64,000 bases of DNA from Duganella sp. Leaf126 (lineage in GTDB: Bacteria > Pseudomonadota > Gammaproteobacteria > Burkholderiales > Burkholderiaceae_D). Positions 29,537 to 37,277 of this stretch are shown piece by piece; within the stretch, counting starts at the first letter, position 1, and each line of letters begins with the position of its first letter. The notes under the pieces were generated by a model, which saw only the letters and a program-made list of their open reading frames with translations, did not search any database and had not been told where the DNA came from. The stretch is from NCBI RefSeq assembly GCF_001423125.1, contig NZ_LMNW01000034.1, positions 76,444 through 140,443 of the forward strand, in the 5' to 3' direction. A program made the position numbers and the translations under genes.

Positions 29537-31774
29537 TTATTTTTTGAGCCAGCGGGCGAACGGCGCCAGATCGGCGCCGCGCTCGACATACCAGGCGCGG
29601 CGCGCCATGTCGAACTGTGCGCCGAGCGCCTTGACCGCATCCCTTTCCTGGTACGTGGCCGTCAGGTAGTGACGCCCCGGGGCCGCCGCCGCGGCCGCCA
29701 GCTGCGCCTGGTTGCGGGCGATGGCCGCATCGGCCGCCGCGCTGCCCTGCGCCAGGCGCAGGCGGGCGAGAAAGGCGCTGCGCTGGCCGTTGTCGGCGGG
29801 CGACAGCAAGGTCAGTTTCAATCGTGCGCGGGTGGCCGCCACGTAGAACAGGTTGTCCTCGTCGCGCCGCGGCTGCTGCGGATGGGGAAATTCGTCCGCT
29901 TGCAGGTACGGCAGGATCACGTGGTCGTATTCCTTGCCCTTGGCATTGGCGACGCACTCGATCAGCACCGCCTTCGGTGCGCGCTTGCGGCGGATAAACG
30001 CCTCCCTGGCGTTCATCGCCGCCCAGAAATCGGCCAACCCGAGCCCGGAACCCGCCGCCCACGCCAGCAGGCCGGCAACCGATTTGTTGACCACGTCCGC
30101 GTCGTAGGGGCGCACGAAGATGCGCCGCGCCGCCGCCACCAGCTGCACCCGTTCGCACAGCCCGGTCAGCACCGCAGCTGCCGGCGTGGCCCGGTCGAGC
30201 GTGGACAGCCAGGCGATGGCATCGATCACGGCTCGCTTGGTGCTGGCGCTGGCGGCGTCGCGCCAGCCGGGTTCGACGCCGTCGCGGTGTTCTTCCTCGA
30301 TCAGGAACAGTTCGCCGAGCAGGTCCGGCGCCTTGGCGATCTGCGACTTGAAGTGGTCGATGCGGCGTGCCGTAAAGGCCATCTCGGAAAACGCCACCAG
30401 CGCGTCGACCACCGCGCTGCGCACCTCTGCGGCCTTGATGGCGCCGAAGTCGCGCAGCGCGATGGCCAGCATGCCGCGCAAAAACAGGATCTCGTCGCGC
30501 TGCAGATAGCCGGCCATGGCCGGGGTGCGGTAATCGATTGCGGCCTCGATCAGCGCGTTTTCGATGGCCACCGACTGGTGGCGGTCGCGCAGCAGGATGG
30601 CGCAGCCGTCGAGCGGATGGCCGTCCGCCTGCCAGCGCCGCACCGCCGCCACCACCTGGCGCGCACAATGGTCGGCGTCATCGTAATGCGGCTGGCTGAT
30701 CTCGGTGTGCAGCGCCAGGTGCGAATCGACCGGCTTGTCCTTGAAGGCGGCCATGGCGTAGGCCAGGTGCGGTCCGTGGCGGTAGCTATAGGTCAGCCGA
30801 TGGCGCACCAGCCTGGGAAAGCGGGCCGCGAAGCGCTGGTTCAGGTACGTATCGCTGGCGCCGAGCCTGGCGTAGATCACCTGGTCGCGGTCGCCGGCGC
30901 CGACGAAAAAGCATTGCGAGCGGTCGATCAGCGCGGCCAGGATGCGGAACGCCGCCTCGTTCAGGTCGTGCAGCTCGTCGCACAGCACCAGCCGGTAATC
31001 GGGAAACCGCTCGGCCAGCCGCGCGCCGCCGGTCAGGTTGCAGGCCAGGTCGTAGGTGGCGTCGAACGGGCCGCGCCAGCGGGCCCCGGCGCCGCCGTCC
31101 AGACGCAGGGTCTCGTACTCGAGCGTGGTCAGATAGTCGGCCACCGGCACACCGAGCTGCTCGGCCGCTTCCTCGGGACCGATGAATTCGACATCGGCCT
31201 CGAGCGCCATGGTGGCCTTGAGCGTCAGCTGGGTCTCGATGAACTGGCTGACCGCGATGCTGTGGGTGTGCAGCTCCAGGCTGTCGAGCCGGCCCGCGTA
31301 GCGTTCGCCCACGCGGTCCATGGCGGCCAGCGCCATCTGCTTGAGCTGGCGCGGCTCGCTACAGGTGCGCACGCCGTCGATGTCGATGGCGTCGAGCTGG
31401 CGCGCGCTGAACTGCTCGAACGTCGCCACCGCGATGCGCTCGGCCTGGCCGGACGGTATGCCCACTTCCAGCAGGCGCTGGCGCATGACATCGCGCGCCT
31501 CGGGCGTAAAGGTCAGCACCAGGATCTGTTCGGGCGCCAGCTTGCGCGCCAGTGCTTCGCCGGCGCGCAGGGCCAGCGTGGTGGTCTTGGCGGCGCCGGC
31601 GTTGGCGTCGACCAGCGTCACCTTGTTCTGCGACAGCTGGACGGCGCGCTGCTCAGCGGTCGGCACCAGGCCGCGCGCAATGAAGCGGGGCAGGTTGGCG
31701 GGCGCTGGCGCCGGTGTCTGGGGCTGGTGCTGGGTCTGGGGCTGGGGTTGGGGTTGGGTCTGGGCGGGGTTCAT
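29537..31774 (-). CDS. UvrD/Rep-like superfamily I helicase with C-terminal DUF5710-like domain
   Basis: The 745-residue protein starts with a Pro/Gln repeat (~27 residues). Helicase motifs follow: a P-loop reading DANAGAAKTTTL, motif Ia LTFTPEAR, motif II LVLCDELHD, motif III GDRDQVIYARLGA, motif IV RLTYSYRHG and motif VI YVAATRARLKL. The P-loop is atypical: the Gly before Lys in the usual AGxGKT is Ala. The last ~45 residues (YLTATYQERDAVKALGAQFD...) match the DUF5710 module of TraC-type primases and toprim proteins. It is 3 bases downstream of the LacI-type gene. Its DNA role is unknown. Confidence 0.8.
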   Translation of the reverse strand: MNPAQTQPQPQPQTQHQPQTPAPAPANLPRFIARGLVPTAEQRAVQLSQNKVTLVDANAGAAKTTTLALRAGEALARKLAPEQILVLTFTPEARDVMRQRLLEVGIPSGQAERIAVATFEQFSARQLDAIDIDGVRTCSEPRQLKQMALAAMDRVGERYAGRLDSLELHTHSIAVSQFIETQLTLKATMALEADVEFIGPEEAAEQLGVPVADYLTTLEYETLRLDGGAGARWRGPFDATYDLACNLTGGARLAERFPDYRLVLCDELHDLNEAAFRILAALIDRSQCFFVGAGDRDQVIYARLGASDTYLNQRFAARFPRLVRHRLTYSYRHGPHLAYAMAAFKDKPVDSHLALHTEISQPHYDDADHCARQVVAAVRRWQADGHPLDGCAILLRDRHQSVAIENALIEAAIDYRTPAMAGYLQRDEILFLRGMLAIALRDFGAIKAAEVRSAVVDALVAFSEMAFTARRIDHFKSQIAKAPDLLGELFLIEEEHRDGVEPGWRDAASASTKRAVIDAIAWLSTLDRATPAAAVLTGLCERVQLVAAARRIFVRPYDADVVNKSVAGLLAWAAGSGLGLADFWAAMNAREAFIRRKRAPKAVLIECVANAKGKEYDHVILPYLQADEFPHPQQPRRDEDNLFYVAATRARLKLTLLSPADNGQRSAFLARLRLAQGSAAADAAIARNQAQLAAAAAAPGRHYLTATYQERDAVKALGAQFDMARRAWYVERGADLAPFARWLKK

Positions 31775-31777
31775 CCC

Positions 31778-32932
31778 CTACATTATAGCCACCGGCGCGG
31801 GCAGGCCGGTGCCGTGGACCTGGGCTGCACCGAGCGCCGGGCCGAGCACCGAGCTGAACACGGGTTCGAGGCGGGCGGTGGCGCCGTTGATGAACTGGGC
31901 GCTGAACACGCGGCGTTCCGGTGCGGCCACGCCGCCGCTGCGATCGATCACTGTGCACAGCAGCTCGGCAGCCGCCATCGCCATCCTGGGCATCGGCTGG
32001 CGCAGGGTGGTCAGGTTGTAGCTGAGCCAGTTCGACGATTCGACCGCGTCGAAACCGGCCACCGACAGCTGGCGCGGCACCTCGATGCCCAGTTCGTGGC
32101 GCGCGCAATCGAGGCAGCCGATCGCCGTCACGTCGCTGCCGCAGATAATCGCGTCCGGCACCGCGCCCATGGCGCTGATAATGGCGCGCAGGCCGGCGGC
32201 GCCGCTGGCGTAATCGGCCTGGCCCGGCACCACCACCGGCGCCGGCAGCCCCAGCTCGGCCAGGCGTTCGCTGGCGCCGCGGCGGCGCTCCTGGGCCACG
32301 CTCGAGTCCTCGAGACCGGCGATGATGCCGAAGCGTCGATGCCCGGCCGCGGCCAGGCGCGAGACCAGCATGCGGCCCGCCTCGTGGTGGTCGCAGGTGA
32401 CGGTGTTGACGGCGCGCTCGCGCAGCGAGCGGTTGAACAGCACCAGCGGCATCCGGCGGCGGTCGAATTCGGCGATATGCTCGGAGCTCAGGCGCGCGGC
32501 GGCGATCACGCCATCGACCTGGTACTGCCAGACGTCGGCCAGCACGCGATCGACGTCGGTTTCCCTGGCCAGTGTAAACAGCAGCACGCGGCGGCCGCGC
32601 GCACCGATGTGCTGGCTCAATTCGCCCAGCAGCTCCGGGTATTGCAGGTTGGCCTGGCTCGCGATCAGCACGGCCACGATGTTGGAGCGGCGCGTGATCA
32701 GGCTGCGCGCTGCGGCGTTGGGGATGTAGTCGAGCAGGGCGGCGGCCTTCATGACCCGGGCCAGCGTGGCGTCCGAGACGCTGGCGCCTTGCTGGAAGCA
32801 GCGCGACACGGCCGATTGCGACACGCCGGCCACCAGTGCCACGTCGTACGACGTCACGCGGCGGGCCTCGCGGGCGATCAGGGCTTTGTGGGCGATGGCG
32901 GCGGTCTCCACGCACGGCTTGGTTCTGTTCAT
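31778..32932 (-). CDS. LacI/GalR-family transcription regulator
   Basis: The 384-residue protein has a LacI HTH (about residues 27-50, TSYDVALVAGVSQSAVSRCF) preceded by a ~26-residue extension. A hinge (NAAARSLITRRSN) and a periplasmic-binding-protein-like effector domain follow. The effector is probably a sugar. The only gene downstream on the same strand is the UvrD-like helicase, 3 bases away, which is an odd partner for a sugar regulator. No sugar genes are adjacent, so its targets may lie elsewhere, for example the GH2 enzyme at the left of the window. Confidence 0.85.
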   Translation of the reverse strand: MNRTKPCVETAAIAHKALIAREARRVTSYDVALVAGVSQSAVSRCFQQGASVSDATLARVMKAAALLDYIPNAAARSLITRRSNIVAVLIASQANLQYPELLGELSQHIGARGRRVLLFTLARETDVDRVLADVWQYQVDGVIAAARLSSEHIAEFDRRRMPLVLFNRSLRERAVNTVTCDHHEAGRMLVSRLAAAGHRRFGIIAGLEDSSVAQERRRGASERLAELGLPAPVVVPGQADYASGAAGLRAIISAMGAVPDAIICGSDVTAIGCLDCARHELGIEVPRQLSVAGFDAVESSNWLSYNLTTLRQPMPRMAMAAAELLCTVIDRSGGVAAPERRVFSAQFINGATARLEPVFSSVLGPALGAAQVHGTGLPAPVAIM

Positions 32933-33125
32933 TATGTCGGCGGCAGTTGTCGTGGCTTGAGCATAATCAAAAACTTTCCATGTGGCAATATCAACCGGGC
33001 ACCTTGCGCATTTCTATGTGGAAACTACGTAGATGGGCGGCTGGCTGTTGTGACCACGCTGCAAATCTCCTGCCGGCCGCCGTTTTCTGCTAACATGTTG
33101 CCCCTTTATCAGTTGAAGGGGCGAC

Positions 33126-34388
33126 ATGGCCAACGCATGCGGCGTCGATTTCGGAACATCCAATTCCACGGTGGGCTTGATCCGTCCCGGCCACCCGGTG
33201 ATGCTCGGCCTGGAAGACGGCAAGACTACGCTGCCATCGGTCGTGTTCTTTAATGCCGACGAGGAAGAGGTCAAGTTCGGCCGCGCCGCACTGGCCGACT
33301 ACCTGGCCGGCTACGAAGGGCGCCTGATGCGCTCTCTCAAAAGCCTGCTTGGCACCAGCCTGATCGATGGGCAGACCGAGGTCGGTGGTCGTGCGCTGCC
33401 GTTCCGCATGCTGCTGGCGCAGTTCATCGGCGAGGTCAAGCAGCGGGCCGAGCGCGCTGCCGGCCGCCAGTTCAGTGCTGCCGTGTTCGGCCGCCCCGTG
33501 CATTTCATCGACGACAGCGCGGCCAACGACCAGCTGGCCGAAGACACGCTGGCCGAGATCGCCCGCTCGGTGGGCTTCACCGAGATCGCCTTCCAGTTCG
33601 AACCGATCGCCGCCGCGTTCGACTACGAGTCCCAGATCGACCGCGAGGAACTGGTGCTGATCGCCGACATCGGCGGCGGTACGTCCGACTTTTCGCTGGT
33701 GCGCCTGTCGCCGGACCGCGCCCGCAAGGCCGAGCGCCGCGACGACATCCTCGCCAACGGCGGCGTCCATATCGGCGGCACCGATTTCGATAAGTACCTG
33801 AGCCTGGCTGCGGTGATGCCGCTGCTCGGCTATGGCAGCAAGCTGCGCAACGGCAGCGAAGTACCGTCGAGCTATTTCTTCAACCTGGCCACCTGGCACA
33901 CCATCAACCAGGCGTACACCAAGAAGATGTGGACCCAGCTGGCCGACCTGCTGCGCGATTCGGCCGAACAGGAAAAGCTGGGGCGCCTGCAGCGCCTGAT
34001 CGACGACCGCGCCGGCCACTGGCTGGCCATGAAATCGGAGGAAGGCAAGATCGCGCTGTCCGGCGCCGAACAGCATCTGCTGGAACTGGACCGATTGAGC
34101 CCGCCCGTCACGCTCTCGCTCGACCGCGCGCGCTTCGACGACGCCATCGGCCACCTGGTCGGATCGGTGGAAACCACGGTGCTTGCCCTGCTGCGCGACG
34201 CCGGCGTGACGCCGGGCCAGGTCGACACCGTGTTTTTCACGGGCGGCTCCAGCGGCGTGCGCATGTTGCGCGAGCGGATAGCCGCGCTGGTGCCGGCCGC
34301 GCGCAAGGTCGAGGGCGACTTGTTCGGCAGCATCGGCGCCGGGCTGGCACTGGACGCGGTGCGCAAATTCGGCGGCGCCCATGCTTGA
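33126..34388 (+). CDS. yegD: Hsp70-like chaperone, YegD family
   Basis: This 420-residue protein consists of the actin-like ATPase domain of Hsp70 without a conventional substrate-binding domain. Visible are phosphate-1 (GVDFGTSNSTVG), phosphate-2 (LIADIGGGTSDFSLV) and the adenosine motif (VFFTGGSSGVRMLRE). E. coli YegD is about 450 residues. Its clients are unknown. GAAGGGG lies about 6 bases before the ATG. Its last 8 bases overlap the exonuclease gene in another frame, so the two are coupled. Confidence 0.9.
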   Translation: MANACGVDFGTSNSTVGLIRPGHPVMLGLEDGKTTLPSVVFFNADEEEVKFGRAALADYLAGYEGRLMRSLKSLLGTSLIDGQTEVGGRALPFRMLLAQFIGEVKQRAERAAGRQFSAAVFGRPVHFIDDSAANDQLAEDTLAEIARSVGFTEIAFQFEPIAAAFDYESQIDREELVLIADIGGGTSDFSLVRLSPDRARKAERRDDILANGGVHIGGTDFDKYLSLAAVMPLLGYGSKLRNGSEVPSSYFFNLATWHTINQAYTKKMWTQLADLLRDSAEQEKLGRLQRLIDDRAGHWLAMKSEEGKIALSGAEQHLLELDRLSPPVTLSLDRARFDDAIGHLVGSVETTVLALLRDAGVTPGQVDTVFFTGGSSGVRMLRERIAALVPAARKVEGDLFGSIGAGLALDAVRKFGGAHA

Positions 34389-34998
34389 GCGGGCCATCGT
34401 CATGCTCGACTTCGAGACCACCGGTCTGTCGCCCGCGATGGGCGACCGCATCACCGAAGTGGCGGCGCTGCGCATCGTCGGCGGCGAAGTGGTCGAGCGG
34501 TACGTGTCGCTGGTCAACTGCAACGCACGCATCCCGTCCTTCATCACCGGCCTCACCGGCATCACCCAGGACATGGTCGACAACGCACCGCCGGCCCACC
34601 GCGTGGTGCCGGAACTGCTCGACTTCATCGGCAGCGATGCGCTGTCGGCCCATAACGCCAGCTTCGACGAAAAGTTCCTGTTGGCAGAGACTGCGCGCCT
34701 GGGTCTGGCAGCGCGCCACCAGTCGCTGGTGTGTTCGCTCAAGCTGGCGCGCCGCGTGTTTCCCCGGCTGCCCAGCTACAAGCTGGGCCAGCTTTCCGGC
34801 CAGCTCGGCATCCGCTTCCGCAGCGCGGCCCACCGGGCCGAAGCCGACGCCGAAGTGGCGGCCCAGGTCCTGATTCACATCGGCAAACATATCGGCAGCA
34901 CCTACGGCATCGCAGCCGTCGATCCGGCGCTGCTGGTGTCGGTGAACCGGCTGGCCGCCGCCAAGGTTCACCAGTTTCTGCTCAAACAACAACCCTGA
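34381..34998 (+). CDS. DnaQ-like 3'-5' exonuclease (DEDDh)
   Basis: This 205-residue protein is an exonuclease of the DNA polymerase III epsilon fold. ExoI residues Asp10 and Glu12 are in MLDFETTGL, ExoII Asp is in SAHNASFDEKFL, and the ExoIII His/Asp are in HRAEADAEV. It is shorter than epsilon itself and lacks the clear clamp/polymerase-binding tail, so it is a stand-alone proofreading-type or RNase-T-like nuclease. It overlaps the yegD end by 8 bases. A chaperone–nuclease pair is unusual. Confidence 0.9.
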   Translation: MLERAIVMLDFETTGLSPAMGDRITEVAALRIVGGEVVERYVSLVNCNARIPSFITGLTGITQDMVDNAPPAHRVVPELLDFIGSDALSAHNASFDEKFLLAETARLGLAARHQSLVCSLKLARRVFPRLPSYKLGQLSGQLGIRFRSAAHRAEADAEVAAQVLIHIGKHIGSTYGIAAVDPALLVSVNRLAAAKVHQFLLKQQP

Positions 34999-35100
34999 GT
35001 CCATCGCCCGGCCGGACACGTTTGACTCCGCGCAAACGCCGGGCTCGGGCGAGTTTTACACTTTGGTCAACTAAGTTGCCAAATTGTCTAGGGGTGCACC

Positions 35101-36540
35101 ATGAACCAGCCACGCGCGGCCAGCAATGGCGACGACAGTTATCTGTGGTACTTGTGCGCGGCCGAGCGCGGTGATCCCTACGCGCAGTTCAATCTCGGCC
35201 TGCTTTTCAAGCATGGGCGCGGCGTGCCCCGCGACGACCGCCAGGCTGCGCAGTGGCTGCTCAAGGCGGCGCTGCAAGGACTGGCTTTCGCCCAGAACCA
35301 TCTGGGCGTGCTGTATTACCTCGGTCGCGGGGTGCCGGCCAGCGACCGCGCGGCCGTGCGCTGGTTCCGCCGTGCGGCGCGCCAGGGCGACGCCTCGGCC
35401 CAGCAAAACCTGGCGCTGATGTACCGCAAAGGGCGCGGGGTGGCGCGCAGCGATGAAACCGCGCTGTCGTGGTGCTACCTGGCGTCCGAGCAGGGCGTGG
35501 CCAGCGCCCAGGCGACGCTGGGCCTGGCGTATGCCCATGGCGCCGGCGTGCGCCACAACGACGCACTGGCGCTGGCGTGGCTGCGCAAGGCCGCCTTGCA
35601 AAACCACGCGGGCGCGCAGCTCAGCCTCGGCCTGATGTACCAGCGCGGACAGGGCGTGGCGCCGTGCCAGCACCTGGCGCTGGCGTGGCTGCGCCAGGCT
35701 GCCGCGCACAACCACCCGGTGGCGCAGCGCCTGCTCGGCGTCGCCTACGCTCAGGGTCACGGTGTGACGGCCGATCCGCAGCGTGCCTACGCCTGGCTGC
35801 TGCGCGCGGCCGAACAGGATGACACCGACGCCCAGTTCAACCTCGGCATCCTGCTGGCCGGGGGCAGGGAGGCTGGCGCCGGCCCGGCGATCGCCCGCGA
35901 CGACGGAATGGCGTTTTCCTGGTATTGCCGCGCCGCGCAGGCGGGGCACGCGCTCGCCCAGTACAACCTGGCCGGCATGTATGCGCGCGGGCGCGGCACG
36001 CCGCGCGACGACGCGCGCGCCCTGGCCTGGTATCTGCGTGCGGCCGACCAGGGCATGGTCAGCGCCCAGTTCAATCTCGGCGTGATGTACGCCAGCGGCC
36101 AGGGCACCTGCCGCGACCCGGTGCGCGCGGTGCAGTGGTACCGGCGCGCGGCCGTCGGCGGCGACGCCGGCGCCCGCAACAACCTGGGCGTGATGTACGC
36201 CAGCGGCCAGGGCGTGCCGGCCGACGACCGCCAGGCCGCCCACTGGTATGCGTGTGCCGCCCGCCAGGGGCACGCGCTGGGCCAGCTCAACCTGGGCGCC
36301 ATGTACGGCAGCGGGCGCGGGGTGCGGCACGACCCGGTGCGCGCCTTCGTCTGGATGTGCCTGGCCGCGGCAAAGGGCGAAGCGGCCGCGATTGCCAATT
36401 GCGCCACGATGGCGGCGGCCATGAGCGCGCCGGCCATGGCGCAGGCACAGGCGCTGCTGCGGCGCCGGCAGGGGCGCCGGCTTCGCGCCGTCGGCGGCGC
36501 GCATGAGCGATTTTGCGACACAATGGCCGTCCGTTCATGA
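35101..36540 (+). CDS. Sel1-like repeat protein, eleven repeats
   Basis: The 479-residue protein is built of eleven Sel1-like helical repeats of about 36 residues (pattern AQxNLGxMYxxGxGVxxDxxxAxxWxxxAAxQG), from about residue 20 to 430. The seventh is 6 residues longer. The final ~45 residues are Arg/Ala-rich. Sel1 repeats form a superhelix that binds partner proteins, and in bacteria often act as adaptors in secretion, envelope or signalling pathways. No signal peptide is seen, so it appears cytoplasmic. Repeats 9 and 10 are nearly identical, pointing to recent duplication. Confidence 0.92.
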   Translation: MNQPRAASNGDDSYLWYLCAAERGDPYAQFNLGLLFKHGRGVPRDDRQAAQWLLKAALQGLAFAQNHLGVLYYLGRGVPASDRAAVRWFRRAARQGDASAQQNLALMYRKGRGVARSDETALSWCYLASEQGVASAQATLGLAYAHGAGVRHNDALALAWLRKAALQNHAGAQLSLGLMYQRGQGVAPCQHLALAWLRQAAAHNHPVAQRLLGVAYAQGHGVTADPQRAYAWLLRAAEQDDTDAQFNLGILLAGGREAGAGPAIARDDGMAFSWYCRAAQAGHALAQYNLAGMYARGRGTPRDDARALAWYLRAADQGMVSAQFNLGVMYASGQGTCRDPVRAVQWYRRAAVGGDAGARNNLGVMYASGQGVPADDRQAAHWYACAARQGHALGQLNLGAMYGSGRGVRHDPVRAFVWMCLAAAKGEAAAIANCATMAAAMSAPAMAQAQALLRRRQGRRLRAVGGAHERFCDTMAVRS

Positions 36541-36565
36541 AATTTTGGGCGCAACGCTGTAACTA

Positions 36566-36596
36566 TTGCCATGATGCATCGCCCAGGCGCTACAAT
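36566..36596 (+). promoter_or_regulatory. candidate promoter of the cupredoxin–GGDEF-EAL operon
   Basis: TTGCCA (36566-36571) and TACAAT (36591-36596) are spaced by 19 bases, slightly long. They lie 33 bases before the ATG at 36629. Confidence 0.4.
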
Positions 36597-36628
36597 GGGG
36601 TATCTATGCTCCCACCCCGGATAAGCCC

Positions 36629-37267
36629 ATGCGACGTATCACGAGCCGCGCTGTCTTTGCCAGCGTCCTGACAGGTTATTGCATCGCCGCCAGCGCCACC
36701 GGCGTGGCGGTGCAGGTGCAGGACGCCACCGGCAAGCCCCTGCCCGATACCGTGGTGTACGTGGAGCCCGAAGGCGGCTTCGCCGGCGGCAAAGCGCCTG
36801 TCGGCGCCGAAATCGAGCAGAAGGGCCTGAAGTTCCTGCCGCTGGTGACCGTGATCCAGACTGGCGCCAGGATCAATTTCCCGAACAACGACAAGGTGCG
36901 CCACCACATCTACTCGTTTTCGCCGGCGCACCGCTTCGACCAGAAGCTGTACTCGGGCCAGTCCGCCACGCCCCAGGTGTTCGACAAGGCCGGCACCGTG
37001 GTCCTTGGTTGCAACATCCATGACAAGATGCTGGCGTACGTGAAGATTGTCGATACGCCGTATTTCGGCAAGACCGACGGCGCCGGCGCAGTGCGCATCG
37101 AGCTGCCTGCCGGCGGCAAGTTCACCGTCCACGCCTGGCACTACAACACCGTTGGCGGCGCCACGCCCGAGCAGGCGCTGGTGGTCAAAGCGGGCGATAC
37201 GCTGGCCACCGCCATCTTCAAGCTGCCGATGAAACCGCCGGCGTCCGGCGACGGCGCGGCGCTGTAG
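36629..37267 (+). CDS. periplasmic cupredoxin-like protein (methylamine-utilisation-type)
   Basis: This 212-residue protein has a signal peptide ending near ASATG (about residue 24), a carboxypeptidase-regulatory-like b-sandwich and a cupredoxin half. Type 1 copper ligands are visible: His in VRHHIYSF, Cys in LGCNIHDKM, the next His three residues on and Met six residues on (CxxHxxM). It would carry an electron or sense copper in the periplasm. Its stop is 10 bases before the GGDEF-EAL gene, so they form an operon. Similar proteins are named methylamine-utilisation proteins, but no mau genes are here. Confidence 0.8.
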   Translation: MRRITSRAVFASVLTGYCIAASATGVAVQVQDATGKPLPDTVVYVEPEGGFAGGKAPVGAEIEQKGLKFLPLVTVIQTGARINFPNNDKVRHHIYSFSPAHRFDQKLYSGQSATPQVFDKAGTVVLGCNIHDKMLAYVKIVDTPYFGKTDGAGAVRIELPAGGKFTVHAWHYNTVGGATPEQALVVKAGDTLATAIFKLPMKPPASGDGAAL

Positions 37268-37277
37268 CGAGCACGGC

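Noticed and set aside
29669..33253. Long plus-strand open frame of about 1194 codons
   Set aside because: It runs opposite the helicase and LacI genes, is His/Arg/Gln-rich as expected of a high-GC antisense frame, and has no family motif.
35101..36540. Tandem repeats in this region as a CRISPR-like or satellite array
   Set aside because: The periodicity comes from Sel1-like protein repeats of about 36 codons in an intact frame.
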